Source of the DNA: Allobosea sp. WAO
GTDB lineage: Bacteria; Pseudomonadota; Alphaproteobacteria; Rhizobiales; Beijerinckiaceae
Assembly: GCF_001509835.1 (NCBI RefSeq)
Contig: NZ_JXTJ01000006.1
Coordinates: 310,001 to 374,000, forward strand
Direction: 5' to 3'
DNA length: 64,000 nucleotides
Under the pieces are notes generated by a model. The model had not been told where the DNA came from and made no database searches. It saw only the letters and a program-made list of their open reading frames with translations. The translations under genes were made by a program, and so were the position numbers. This document shows positions 8,411-16,915 of the stretch, one piece after another (positions within the stretch are counted from its first letter, which is position 1; each line of letters starts with the position of its first letter).

Positions 8411-9525
8411 TGGGCATGCTGAACCCCTCCGCCGGCCCGGTGAAAGTCCTCGTCGTCGACGATTCCGTGCTGATGCAGAAGCTGATGACGCAGATCATCA
8501 ACTCGACGCCGGGCTTCCAGGTGATCGGCGTCGCCGGCAGCGCCGAGGAAGGCTGGGACGCGATCCAGGAATTGCGGCCCGACATTCTGACGCTCGATCT
8601 CGAGCTGCCGGGACGGCACGGACTGAAGCTGCTTGCCCGCGTGCTGAAGCAGGACCCGCTGCCGGTGCTGATCGTCTCGGCTTTCGGCGGGCCGGGCGCC
8701 GACAACACCATCCAGGCGCTGGAGCTCGGCGCAATCGACTTCATCGAGAAGCCCGACGGTACCACCCATACGCTCGACAGCTTCATGAAGCACGTCGGCA
8801 CGGCGCTGCAGCGGGCCTCGGCCAGCCGGCGTCTGCTGATGGCGGCACGCGCGGCCAAGGAAGCGCCGACGCCCAGTGCGCCGGCCCCGAGCCGCCCCGC
8901 CATGGCGCGCGAGATCAGCCGCACCGTCGGCAAGTCGCCGCTGATCGCGATCGGCGCCTCGACCGGCGGCGTGCCCGCCGTCCAGGTGGTGATGCGCGAT
9001 CTCGCCTTCACGCGGCTGCCGATCGTCGTCGTCCAGCACATGCCGGCCGGCTATACTGCGAAGTTCGCGGCGCGGCTTGCGGCGGCGACCGGGCTCGATG
9101 TCCGCGAGGCCGTTGATGGCGACCGGCTGCGGCCCGGCATGGCCGTGGTTGCGCCCGGCGGCCACCGGCATCTCGAGATCGAGGAACGCCGCGGTGAATT
9201 CGTCTGCCAGCTCAGGGAAGGACCGCTGGTCAGCGGACACTGTCCGTCGGTAGACGTGATGTTCCATTCGGTGGCGCGGGCAGCCGGTGCGCAGGCTGTT
9301 GGCGTGCTGCTCACCGGCATGGGGCGCGACGGCGCTGACGGTTTGTTAGCCATGCGCAAAGCCGGGGCCGAAACGTTAATCCAAAGCGGTGAGACCTGTG
9401 TGGTAAACGGGATGCCGAAAGCCGCGTTCGAGATCGGCGCCGCTGACCGGGCCGTCGCGCTCGACCAGATCGGTGGTGTCGTCGCGGGATTGATCGGCGA
9501 GCGGCCGCATCAGCGGACCGCGTGA
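8410..9525 (+). CDS. cheB: Chemotaxis response regulator methylesterase CheB
   Basis: 371 residues from the ATG overlapping the cheD stop. The receiver domain (~10-130) has VVDDS and phospho-acceptor Asp63 (ILTLDLELPGRHG). An Ala/Pro linker (~148-165) leads to the methylesterase domain with catalytic Ser184 (GASTGG), His210 (VQHMPAGY) and Asp307 (TGMGRDGADG). It removes methyl groups from receptors when phosphorylated by CheA. All catalytic residues are intact. It forms a unit with cheR and cheD for receptor adaptation. Confidence 0.97.
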   Translation: MGMLNPSAGPVKVLVVDDSVLMQKLMTQIINSTPGFQVIGVAGSAEEGWDAIQELRPDILTLDLELPGRHGLKLLARVLKQDPLPVLIVSAFGGPGADNTIQALELGAIDFIEKPDGTTHTLDSFMKHVGTALQRASASRRLLMAARAAKEAPTPSAPAPSRPAMAREISRTVGKSPLIAIGASTGGVPAVQVVMRDLAFTRLPIVVVQHMPAGYTAKFAARLAAATGLDVREAVDGDRLRPGMAVVAPGGHRHLEIEERRGEFVCQLREGPLVSGHCPSVDVMFHSVARAAGAQAVGVLLTGMGRDGADGLLAMRKAGAETLIQSGETCVVNGMPKAAFEIGAADRAVALDQIGGVVAGLIGERPHQRTA

Positions 9526-9535
9526 GGAGAGCACT

Positions 9536-9922
9536 ATGACAAAGGCGAGAAGCGATTTTCGCATCCTCGTGGTCGACGACCAGAAGAGCATGCGCGGACT
9601 CGCGACCTATTTCCTGAAGCAGATCGAGTTCCAGGACATCGACGAGGCGGAGAACGCCCGCGAAGCGCTGATGAAGATGCAGACCAAGCGCTATGATCTG
9701 CTGCTGCTCGACTGGAACATGGACGGGATGAGCGGCATCGACCTCTTGCGCGCCATCCGCTCGGTGCCCGAGCTCAACCAGATCAAGATCATCATGGCGA
9801 CCTCGGAGCGTTCGGTCGACAAGATGGACGAAGCGACGACCAATGGCGCCGACCATTACGTCGTGAAGCCATACGAATTGCGCGACCTCGAGGTCAGGGT
9901 CAAGAAAGTCCTGGCCTGCTGA
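9536..9922 (+). CDS. cheY: CheY-type response regulator (second copy in cluster)
   Basis: 128 residues, a stand-alone receiver with Asp14-Asp15 (VVDDQ), phospho-acceptor Asp59 (LLLLDWNMDGMSG), Thr89 (IIMATSERS) and Lys111 (YVVKPYE). Its sequence is closer to canonical motor-binding CheY proteins than the first copy. A good AGGAGA ribosome binding site lies at 9525-9530. It is the last gene before the terminator, 10 bp after cheB. With two CheY and no CheZ, one likely acts as motor regulator and the other as phosphate sink; which does which cannot be read from the sequence. Confidence 0.94.
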   Translation: MTKARSDFRILVVDDQKSMRGLATYFLKQIEFQDIDEAENAREALMKMQTKRYDLLLLDWNMDGMSGIDLLRAIRSVPELNQIKIIMATSERSVDKMDEATTNGADHYVVKPYELRDLEVRVKKVLAC

Positions 9923-9947
9923 AGTCGCCGACCATAGCGCGATGCTA

Positions 9948-9984
9948 ACGAAGCCCCGGTCGCAAGTCGGGGCTTCGTCGTTTG
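9948..9984 (+). terminator. Rho-independent terminator of the che cluster
   Basis: A perfect 11-bp stem ACGAAGCCCCG / CGGGGCTTCGT (9948-9958 and 9968-9978) with a 9-base loop, followed by CGTTTG. It lies 25 bp after the last cheY stop. Confidence 0.85.
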
Positions 9985-10077
9985 CGCACAGACCGAGGTT
10001 GGAACGGTGTAAAAAACCGGCTCCCACCTTTTCTCATTTTGCTCTACGATGTGTTCCGATCTCGCCGGAGCCAGCCC

Positions 10078-10638
10078 ATGCGTCTCCACCGCCGTCAGGT
10101 CCTCGCGTTGCTAGCCTGCCCGTTAATCGCCGAGGCGAACGCGGCGCAGGGCGTCAGCAACGCCTATGCCTTCAGCTTCGACAGGGCCGAAGGCGGCAGG
10201 GTCCCGCTCGAAGCCTATCGCGGCAAGCCGATCCTGATCGTGAACACCGCCACCCGCTGCGGACTGGCTGGGCAGTTCGCCGGGCTGGAGCAGCTCTGGC
10301 AGCGCTACCGCACGCGCGGGCTGATGCTGATCGCCGTGCCGAGCAACGATTTCGGCGGGCAGGAGCCGCTCGCCGGAGCTGCGATCGCCGAGGCGGTGCG
10401 CCAGAGCCATGGGGCTAACTACCTGATTACCGAGAAGGTCGCGGTGCGCGGCGAGGCGGCCCATCCGTTCTACCGTTGGGCGGCGAGCCAGCGCCCGGCC
10501 GAGACGCCGAGCTGGAACTTCCACAAGTACCTGATCGGCCGCGACGGCAACCTCGCCGGCAGCTTCAGCTCGCGCACCGACCCGGTCTCGCCCGAGCTGG
10601 TTCAGGCGATCGGGCAGGCGCTGGAGAAGCGGCGCTGA
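10078..10638 (+). CDS. Exported glutathione-peroxidase-like protein
   Basis: 186 residues. The start ATG 10078 opens an export signal (RLHRRQVLALLACPLIAEANAA, cleavage near residue 24; the Arg pair is Tat-like). The mature part is a thioredoxin-fold GPx: peroxidatic Cys61 in NTATRCGL, then PSNDFGGQEP, and WNFHKYLIGRDG with the family Trp/Asn. The usual NQF Gln is Asp here (NDF), a variant seen in some proteobacterial relatives. It would reduce peroxides in the periplasm, perhaps with thioredoxin-like donors. A further upstream in-frame ATG (9982) would place the signal internally and is rejected. It is convergent with manC. Confidence 0.88.
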   Translation: MRLHRRQVLALLACPLIAEANAAQGVSNAYAFSFDRAEGGRVPLEAYRGKPILIVNTATRCGLAGQFAGLEQLWQRYRTRGLMLIAVPSNDFGGQEPLAGAAIAEAVRQSHGANYLITEKVAVRGEAAHPFYRWAASQRPAETPSWNFHKYLIGRDGNLAGSFSSRTDPVSPELVQAIGQALEKRR

Positions 10639-10674
10639 GCGGAGCGATGCCGGGAGAAGCGGCCGGCGCAGCGC

Positions 10675-12093
10675 TCAGTTGCGGGCGTAGATGTCCTCGA
10701 TCCTGACGATGTCGTCCTCGCCGGTATAGGAACCGACCTGGACCTCGATCAGTTCGAGCGGGATCTTGCCCGGGTTCTTCAGCCGATGAGTGCAGCCGAT
10801 CGGCAGATAGACCGACTCGTTCTCGTGGACGATGACGGTACGCTCGTCGACGGTGACCTCGGCGGTGCCGGAAACCACGACCCAGTGCTCGGCACGGTGG
10901 AAGTGCTTCTGCAGGCTGAGCTGGCCGGCCTCATTGACGTGGATGCGCTTGACCTGGAAGCGATTGCCGATGTCGATGCGCTGGTACCAGCCCCAGGGCC
11001 GGTAGATGCGCAGATGCTCGCTGGCTTCGGGCCTGCCGCTCGCCTTCATCTGCTCGACCAGGGTCTTGACCTTGCCGGCCGCCGCCATCGAGGCCACCAG
11101 TACGGCGTCGCGGGTCGAGACCACGACGACGTCGTCGAGCCCGACAACCGTGGTCAGCATCTCGTCGCTGCGCACCAGGGAGCGGCGGGTGTCGATCACC
11201 ACCGCAGGGCCTTCGAGCACGTTGCCGTCGCCATCCTTGGGCTTGATCTCGTGAATCGAGTCCCAGGCGCCGATATCGGACCAGTCGAAGGAGGCGGCCA
11301 GCATGCCAGCCGATTCGGTGCGCTCCATCACCGCGTAATCGATCGAGATCTTGGTGGCGCGGGCGAAGCTTTCCGGATCGAGCCGCAGGAAGTCGAGGTC
11401 GCGCTTCGCCTTGTCGACGGCCGCCTCGGCGGCTTCGAGCACCGCCGGGGCGTGGCGGGAAAGCTCGCCCAGCATCGTCCTCGCGGCGAAGAGGAAATTG
11501 CCGCTGTTCCAGAGATAACCCTCGGAGAGGTACTGCGCCGCCAGTTCGAGCTTGGGCTTCTCGACGAAGCGCGCAAGACGGCTGGCCCCGGGCTCGGCGA
11601 GCTTCTCGCCCGGCGCGAGATAGCCATAGGCGGTCGAGGGGTGCGTCGGCGGAATGCCCAGCGTCATGATCAGGCCGGCGGCGGCGATCCCCGCGGCGAG
11701 CTTGCAGTCGTGGCGAAAGGCCTCGGCATCGACGACGACGTGGTCGGAGGCGAGCGCGACGCAGACTGCATCGGGACCGCGACGGCTGGCCATGACCGCG
11801 CCGACGGCGATGGCGGCGGCTGAATCGCGGCGCTCGGGCTCAAGCACGATCTCGCCCTCGATCCCGCAGGCGAGCATCTGTTCGGCGGCGATGAAGCGGA
11901 AATCGTTGTTGGTGATGACGATCGGCGTGTCGAAAGCCGGATCGGCCAGCCGCTGCAGCGTCGCCTGGAAGGTCGAAAGCCCACCCGCCAGCAGCGGGAT
12001 GAACTGCTTGGGCATGGTATCGCGCGACAATGGCCAGAGCCGGGTTCCGGATCCGCCGGCCATGACGAGCGGGGTGATCTTGGGCGAGGGCAT
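10675..12093 (-). CDS. manC: Mannose-1-phosphate guanylyltransferase / mannose-6-phosphate isomerase
   Basis: 472 residues, the bifunctional type II family (ManC/AlgA/CpsB). The nucleotidyltransferase domain (~1-290) opens with VMAGGSGTRLWPLSR and MPKQF and has RFVEKPK. The C-terminal cupin isomerase domain (~330-470) has WGWYQRI, LSLQKHFHRAEHWVVVSGTA with metal-binding His residues, and YLPIGCTHRLKNPG. It makes GDP-mannose for polysaccharide or glycan assembly. It is last in a leftward run that includes a sugar-nucleotide epimerase. The ~100-bp gap to mogA suggests it may have its own promoter. Length is normal for the family. Confidence 0.95.
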   Translation of the reverse strand: MPSPKITPLVMAGGSGTRLWPLSRDTMPKQFIPLLAGGLSTFQATLQRLADPAFDTPIVITNNDFRFIAAEQMLACGIEGEIVLEPERRDSAAAIAVGAVMASRRGPDAVCVALASDHVVVDAEAFRHDCKLAAGIAAAGLIMTLGIPPTHPSTAYGYLAPGEKLAEPGASRLARFVEKPKLELAAQYLSEGYLWNSGNFLFAARTMLGELSRHAPAVLEAAEAAVDKAKRDLDFLRLDPESFARATKISIDYAVMERTESAGMLAASFDWSDIGAWDSIHEIKPKDGDGNVLEGPAVVIDTRRSLVRSDEMLTTVVGLDDVVVVSTRDAVLVASMAAAGKVKTLVEQMKASGRPEASEHLRIYRPWGWYQRIDIGNRFQVKRIHVNEAGQLSLQKHFHRAEHWVVVSGTAEVTVDERTVIVHENESVYLPIGCTHRLKNPGKIPLELIEVQVGSYTGEDDIVRIEDIYARN

Positions 12094-12195
12094 CTTGCGT
12101 TTCCGGCAGCGAGCGAGGCGTTTTCGGCCCCCTCCTTACGGCAACGAAGCTACCATCCAATAAACGGCGCCGCTGAGCGCCTTGCCCGGGAGCGC

Positions 12196-12741
12196 TCAGC
12201 CTTTCGGTTTCTGTCCCGGGCGGAAGGCGACGATCACCGCCGGATCGGTCTCGAGATAGGGTCCCTCGATCAGGTCTATGCAGTACGGGATCGCCGGCAT
12301 GACCGCGTCGAGGCATTCGGCGATGGCGCGCGGGCGGCCGGGCAGGTTGACGATCAGCGATTTGCCGCGGATGCCGGCGAGTTGGCGCGAGAGGATCGCG
12401 GTCGGCACCTTGGCGAGGCTGACCTGGCGCATCAGCTCGCCGAAGCCGGGCATCAGCTTGTCGATCACGTCCTCGGTCGCTTCCGGCGTGACATCGCGCG
12501 GGGCCGGGCCGGTGCCGCCGGTGGTGACGATCAGGCAGCAGCCCTCGACATCGGCGAGTTCGGTCAGCGTGCGGGCGATACCGACGCGATCGTCGGGGAT
12601 GACGCGCGAGACCGCCTGCCAGGGGCTCGCCAGCGCCTTGCCGAGATAGTCGAGGATCGCCGGGCCGCCTTCATCGGCGTAGACGCCGGCCGAGGCGCGG
12701 TCCGAAACGGTGACGATGCCGATCTTCGCAGGTGACGTCAT
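12196..12741 (-). CDS. mogA: Molybdopterin adenylyltransferase MogA
   Basis: 181 residues, MoCF_biosynth fold. The signature TTGGTGPAPRDVTPEAT (active-site loop) and the downstream AKVPTAILSRQLAGIRGKSLIVNLPGRP segment match MogA rather than MoaB. It adenylylates molybdopterin before molybdenum insertion. The gene starts 9 bp after the end of the epimerase gene on the same strand. No other molybdenum cofactor gene is nearby; a MOSC protein lies far away at 34.9 kb. Confidence 0.93.
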   Translation of the reverse strand: MTSPAKIGIVTVSDRASAGVYADEGGPAILDYLGKALASPWQAVSRVIPDDRVGIARTLTELADVEGCCLIVTTGGTGPAPRDVTPEATEDVIDKLMPGFGELMRQVSLAKVPTAILSRQLAGIRGKSLIVNLPGRPRAIAECLDAVMPAIPYCIDLIEGPYLETDPAVIVAFRPGQKPKG

Positions 12742-12750
12742 GGCCTGTCC

Positions 12751-13758
12751 TCAAACCCGGTAGAAATCGCGGTACCAGCGCACCATCCGCCCGATCCCTT
12801 CGGCCAGCGGCGTATGCGGGCGAAAATCGACGGCGGCCTCGAGCGCCGAGACGTCGGCGGCGGTGCGCAGCACGTCGCCCGGCTGGCGTGGCTTCATCTC
12901 CATGACCGCCTTCCGGCCGACGGCCTGCTCGATGGTCGCGATGAACTCCATCAGCGGCACCGGGGCGGAGTTGCCGATATTGTAGAGCCGCCACGGTGCC
13001 GAGGAGGTCGCGGGGCTGGGCTCGTCGCCGGACCAGGCGGGATCGGCGGTGGCGATGGTGTCGAGCGTGCGGACGACGCCCTCGACGATATCGCCGACAT
13101 AGGTGAAGTCGCGCTCGTGTCGGCCTTCGTTGAAGACCTCGATCGGCTCGCCGGCCAGGATCTTCCGGATGAAGATCATCGGTGCCATGTCGGGCCGGCC
13201 CCAGGGACCGTAGACCGTGAAGAAGCGCAGGCCCGTGGTCGGCAGCCCGTAGAGATGGGCGTAGGCATGGGCCATGCCTTCGTTGGCCTTCTTGGTTGCG
13301 GCATAGAGGCTGACGGGATGGTCGGCATTGTCCTCGACGCGGAAGGGCGTGCGGGTATTGGCGCCGTAGACCGAGCTCGACGAGGCGTAGACCAGATGCT
13401 CGACGCCGTTCTGGCGGCAGCCTTCGAGGATATGGCCGAAGCCGGTCAGATTGCTGTCGAGATAGGCCTGCGGATGGGTGATCGAGTAGCGCACCCCCGC
13501 CTGGGCGCCGAGATGGACGACGCGCTCGAAACGCCCTTCGGCGAATAGCGCCTGCATCGCCTCGCGGTCGGCGAGATCTAGCTTCTCGAAGCTGAAGCGG
13601 TTGTGGCCGGCGAGGCGGTCCAGACGCGCCTGCTTCAGGGCGGGGTCGTAATAGTCGTTGAGATTGTCGATGCCGACGACCTCGTCGCCGCGTTCGAGCA
13701 GGACCCTGGCCGTCTCGTTGCCGATGAACCCGGCTGCTCCCGTCACCAGAACGCGCAT
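12751..13758 (-). CDS. NAD-dependent epimerase, UDP-glucuronate 4-epimerase type
   Basis: 335 residues. The Rossmann motif GAAGFIG lies at residues 7-13. IDNLNDYYDPALKQARL, HLGAQAGVRYSI, a SSSSVYG segment and the catalytic LYAATKKANE (Tyr-x3-Lys) place it in the extended SDR group close to UDP-glucuronate 4-epimerases (CapI/LpsL type). It would convert UDP-GlcA to UDP-GalA for surface polysaccharide. The start ATG at 13758 is set by MRVLVTGAAGF; upstream in-frame sequence belongs to the acetyltransferase gene in another frame. It sits between the CelD-like gene and mogA, 61 bp after the former. Confidence 0.92.
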   Translation of the reverse strand: MRVLVTGAAGFIGNETARVLLERGDEVVGIDNLNDYYDPALKQARLDRLAGHNRFSFEKLDLADREAMQALFAEGRFERVVHLGAQAGVRYSITHPQAYLDSNLTGFGHILEGCRQNGVEHLVYASSSSVYGANTRTPFRVEDNADHPVSLYAATKKANEGMAHAYAHLYGLPTTGLRFFTVYGPWGRPDMAPMIFIRKILAGEPIEVFNEGRHERDFTYVGDIVEGVVRTLDTIATADPAWSGDEPSPATSSAPWRLYNIGNSAPVPLMEFIATIEQAVGRKAVMEMKPRQPGDVLRTAADVSALEAAVDFRPHTPLAEGIGRMVRWYRDFYRV

Positions 13759-13819
13759 CGCCTTCCCAAGCTGCTGTCGAACGCCTCGACGACGTCTATC
13801 GGTCAGCGCGCGGCCACGG

Positions 13820-14965
13820 TCAACGCGCCGTGCCGTCGGTTGAGCCGAGCTTGCGGTCGCGCCATTGTCGCAAGAGCATCCGCCCGCGGGCGGCGAGCCG
13901 GGGCAGGTGCGAACCGGCCGAGCCGATCGCGATGATGACATGCGCCGTGGCCTGTCGTTCGCCCCAGGGATAGGCGGAGGCATCGACCCGGTCGCCGGCA
14001 CCGCTGTCGAGGCGGAAGGGCCGGCCGGCGGTGAGATCAGCGCGCAGCATCTCGATGGCGAGGCCACGGCCGGGCGAGAGCCGGGCGAGGGACTCGTCAT
14101 AGGCGATCTTGAGGAAATGCGCCTGGCCGGCGAAATCGAGCAGGACGCCGGCGGCGATCGGGGCGCCGTCCAGCCGAAGCAGATCGATCCGCGCCATATC
14201 GGCTTGCGCGAAGCGGTCGATGACGTCCCGGAAATAGGCGGCGTCGACGGGAAGCTTCGCCAATGCCGTGCCGTTCGTGCCCTTCCAGCCGGCGGCTTCG
14301 AGCGCAAGGAAGTCTTCCAGCGCGGTGACGGCTTCGGCGCCGCGATGGCGGCCATAGACGAGCGCGCCGGCCTTCTCCAATTGGCGGTGCTGCTGCAGCC
14401 GCTTCTTGTAGCCCTGGCCGAGGGCGCGGCGCAGATAGGTCTCGGACGTGTCGCCCGGTTGCGGGGCCGCCATGGGACGCTCCCAGCATTCGAAATGATG
14501 CAGGGCGCTACCGGTTTCGGCGCAAGCCTTCTGCAGGGCGGCGAAGCTCTCGCCCGCCATGGGAAGCAGCGGCAGCCGCAGCAGCTTCGGCAGGTCGGGG
14601 GCGCCGGCGAGGAAGCGCAGCAGGGCGAGCAGCGCCGGTCCGGCACGCTCGCTATCCAGCACCGGAGCGGAAGAGACCTCGTAGAGAGGCATCAAAGGTG
14701 CCTGCAGCATGGTCGTGAAGCCGGTATGGGCGCTGCGCAGCTTGCGGAAGGCCCAGACGCCGAGCAGGCGGGCATCGGGTGCTTCGGCGCTGAGGATGAC
14801 GATGTCCTCTGCTTGCTTCACAGGGCCCGCCAGGGCTGCGGCGATGGCAGCGGGAGCCATGTGCAGGTTCGGCGCTTCGGCGCGCAGGCAGAGTTCGGCG
14901 AAGGCGCCCGCCATCTCGCCATAGCTCGCCGCCGAAACGCGGCGGACGCCGATCCCTTTGCTCAT
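13820..14965 (-). CDS. CelD/BcsL-type GNAT-fold acetyltransferase
   Basis: 381 residues. The central and C-terminal part matches the Acetyltransf_6 (CelD-like) pattern: a basic loop GYKKRLQQHRQLEKAG at ~195-210, FLALEAAGWKGTNGTALA, a RIDLLRLDGAPIAAGVLL strand pair and AYDESLARLSPG. Such proteins are linked to exopolysaccharide or cellulose synthesis, but the substrate here is unknown. The start codon overlaps the stop of the FlhB-C-like gene by 4 bp (14962-14965), so the two are translationally coupled. This is an unexpected partner for a flagellar-export-like pair. No signal peptide or membrane segment is seen. Confidence 0.82.
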   Translation of the reverse strand: MSKGIGVRRVSAASYGEMAGAFAELCLRAEAPNLHMAPAAIAAALAGPVKQAEDIVILSAEAPDARLLGVWAFRKLRSAHTGFTTMLQAPLMPLYEVSSAPVLDSERAGPALLALLRFLAGAPDLPKLLRLPLLPMAGESFAALQKACAETGSALHHFECWERPMAAPQPGDTSETYLRRALGQGYKKRLQQHRQLEKAGALVYGRHRGAEAVTALEDFLALEAAGWKGTNGTALAKLPVDAAYFRDVIDRFAQADMARIDLLRLDGAPIAAGVLLDFAGQAHFLKIAYDESLARLSPGRGLAIEMLRADLTAGRPFRLDSGAGDRVDASAYPWGERQATAHVIIAIGSAGSHLPRLAARGRMLLRQWRDRKLGSTDGTAR

Positions 14966-15234
14966 GTCCGCCTTAGGTCGCGCCGCAGGGACAGCACGAA
15001 GGCGATCACCTGAGCGGTGGCGCGGTAGAGCTCTTCGGGAACGGTGTCTTCGAGCTCGACGGCGGAAAGGGCCTCGGCCAGCAGCACATTCTGCTCGACT
15101 GCGACATCGTGCTCGCGCGCCGTCTCGACGATCTTCTGCGCGATCTCGCCGCGGCCCTTGGCGGTGACGCGTGGCGCGCCATGCCCGTCATATTCGAGCG
15201 CGACCGCTACCTGCCGGGAAAGCGGATCGGTCAT
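14962..15234 (-). CDS. Stand-alone FlhB/SctU C-terminal-domain-like protein
   Basis: 90 residues covering only the cytoplasmic C-terminal part of FlhB/YscU export-switch proteins: SRQVAVALEYDGHGAPRV, TAKGRGEIAQKI, AREHDVAVEQN, LLAEAL, DTVPEELYRATAQVIAFV. It begins about where the autocleavage site would be and lacks the NPTH motif and all membrane helices. Small FlhB-C proteins next to FliK-like genes are known (for example the ylqG-ylqH pair of Bacillus subtilis), with undefined function. The gene overlaps the fliK-like gene upstream and the acetyltransferase gene downstream by 4 bp each. Confidence 0.88.
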   Translation of the reverse strand: MTDPLSRQVAVALEYDGHGAPRVTAKGRGEIAQKIVETAREHDVAVEQNVLLAEALSAVELEDTVPEELYRATAQVIAFVLSLRRDLRRT

Positions 15235-16799
15235 GAGCGACGATCCAGGAACTGGCCGGAAGCGGCCTTGGCCGGGCGCGGCTGGCCCGTGTGGATTTCG
15301 AGGGCGGCGCTCTCGAAGCGGGCCTGGATCAGCGACGCTTCGAGGCCAGGCCCGGCCCGGCGCAGCAGCCGGCTGGTCTCCTCGCGTTCGGCCCAGAACG
15401 AGACCGAGATGGCGCGGCCCTGCAAGGTCACCAGCCCCTGGAGCGCGCCAAGCGGCTCGGCATCGAGCCCGAAGCGGACCCGCCAGATCGGTGCCTCGGG
15501 TGTGGCGGTACCTTGTTGTGGCGGGTCGCGCTCGATCTCGAGAGGCAGCATCGCGGTGCCGTTATGGAGGGCGAGCGGGATTTCGGCGAGCCAGCGTGCC
15601 GGAGCCTGCGTTTCGCTGCGAGCTGCCTCGGGCGGCAGCGAGGCGTATTGCGCCAGTGTGATCCGGTCGAGTCCCGCCTCGGCCTGTTCGAACAGCGTCT
15701 GGGCGATGGCGGGGGGACGCGATGCTGGCGTCAGGCTGGGTTCCTGCACCGGCTGCGGCGTCAGCAGCCCTGGGCGCGGCATGGCAGGGCGGGAATCTAC
15801 GGCGGGCGTAGTCGAGGCGTTCGGGCCGGGTGATGCCGCGGAGCGCGCCGGCGCCGTTTCGTCCTCGGTGGCTCTCGGGTTGCTGGCCGGCAGCGGCTGG
15901 ATCGCGGGGCGCAGCAGGTCGCGCAGTGCCTGGAGCCCGGCCTTGAGATCCGCTTGGGGCGACCGCGCTTCGCCATTGGCCTGGCGGGCTTCGAGGAAGA
16001 GGCCGGAGCGCGCGACTGCCTTGCGCAGCGTCTCGGCGGTGAGCGGCTTGCCCTCGGCCGGCAGGCGCTGGGCGAGGATCTGGTCGACCAGCGCGAGCAG
16101 CGGCTTCGGCAGGACGAGCGCTACGGAACCCTGTGCGAGCGCGCCGAGATTGGCGAAGAGCGGGGCGAGGCTGTCTTGCCGGGCGATCGCCGGCCCGAGC
16201 AGCGGCCCGGCGATCGCGCGTGGCGAGGCTGGAGCGGGCGAGGGCTGGGTACTCGGTGCGGAGATCGTGGCATTCGCCCGCTCCGCCGGAAGCGGCGAGG
16301 CAACGGACAGTGCCGCGGTAGTGGCAACAGGCGTCGAGATCGATGCAGCGGCGGCGCTGGCCGCGGGAAGAGGGACGCTCACGGTCGTCGTCGAAGGCAG
16401 GGCCGGAGCTCCGGGGCGTGGCGTCGTCGGTGCCGTCTGGGCCGGGGTTGCTGTCTGGCCTGCGGTCAAAGCAGGTTCGCCGGATGGAGCTGGGCGTGTG
16501 CCGACCAGTACGGCCTGCATCGGGGCGCCGGGCTTGGCCGGCTCGTCGAATCTGAGTAGCAGGCTGGCGCCCGGTTGCAAGGCGGTCTGCCGGGCTTCCG
16601 GCCCTGCCAGCAGCAGCGCGATCTTTACGCCGTTGACGAGCGCGGTCGCGTTGCCCTCGCCATCGAGCGACAGCAGCCTGGCCTCGACCGTGCTGCCCGC
16701 CTTCAGGCCCGCGCTGTTCAGCGCCGCGAGCAAGGTCGCGAAGTTCTGGCTCTGCGCGAGCGTGGCGAGGTTCGCCTGAATGGTCGGCTGAACGGGCAT
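15231..16799 (-). CDS. FliK-like hook-length control protein
   Basis: 522 residues. The N-terminal ~90 residues include an OB-like segment (STVEARLLSLDGEGNATALV). A long Ala/Pro/Thr-rich low-complexity middle (~95-350) acts as a flexible ruler-like region. The C-terminal Flg_hook domain (~400-500) has PLEIERDPPQ, WRVRFGLDAEPLGALQGLVTL, GRAISVSFWAERE and ESAALEIHTG. In canonical FliK this domain binds the FlhB C-terminal domain, and here the next gene encodes just that domain. No other flagellar structural gene is in the window, so a role as a paralogous export-switch pair is possible. It is first in the leftward operon. Confidence 0.85.
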   Translation of the reverse strand: MPVQPTIQANLATLAQSQNFATLLAALNSAGLKAGSTVEARLLSLDGEGNATALVNGVKIALLLAGPEARQTALQPGASLLLRFDEPAKPGAPMQAVLVGTRPAPSGEPALTAGQTATPAQTAPTTPRPGAPALPSTTTVSVPLPAASAAAASISTPVATTAALSVASPLPAERANATISAPSTQPSPAPASPRAIAGPLLGPAIARQDSLAPLFANLGALAQGSVALVLPKPLLALVDQILAQRLPAEGKPLTAETLRKAVARSGLFLEARQANGEARSPQADLKAGLQALRDLLRPAIQPLPASNPRATEDETAPARSAASPGPNASTTPAVDSRPAMPRPGLLTPQPVQEPSLTPASRPPAIAQTLFEQAEAGLDRITLAQYASLPPEAARSETQAPARWLAEIPLALHNGTAMLPLEIERDPPQQGTATPEAPIWRVRFGLDAEPLGALQGLVTLQGRAISVSFWAEREETSRLLRRAGPGLEASLIQARFESAALEIHTGQPRPAKAASGQFLDRRS

Positions 16800-16915
16800 G
16801 GGCGGAGCCTGTCACGAAAGGTTGAGGATTTCCTTGCGCAAGGTCGCCCTGCGCCGGTCGCGCTGGTGCGGGCGGGGCGTATCGGGCAGGTTTCCCGTTC
16901 CCCGTGGAGATCGAC

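Noticed and set aside
15109..16779. Long + strand open frame opposite the fliK-like gene
   Set aside because: Composition is Ser/Arg/Ala-rich without domains. The - strand frame has the FliK C-terminal domain and 4-bp overlap with its neighbour.
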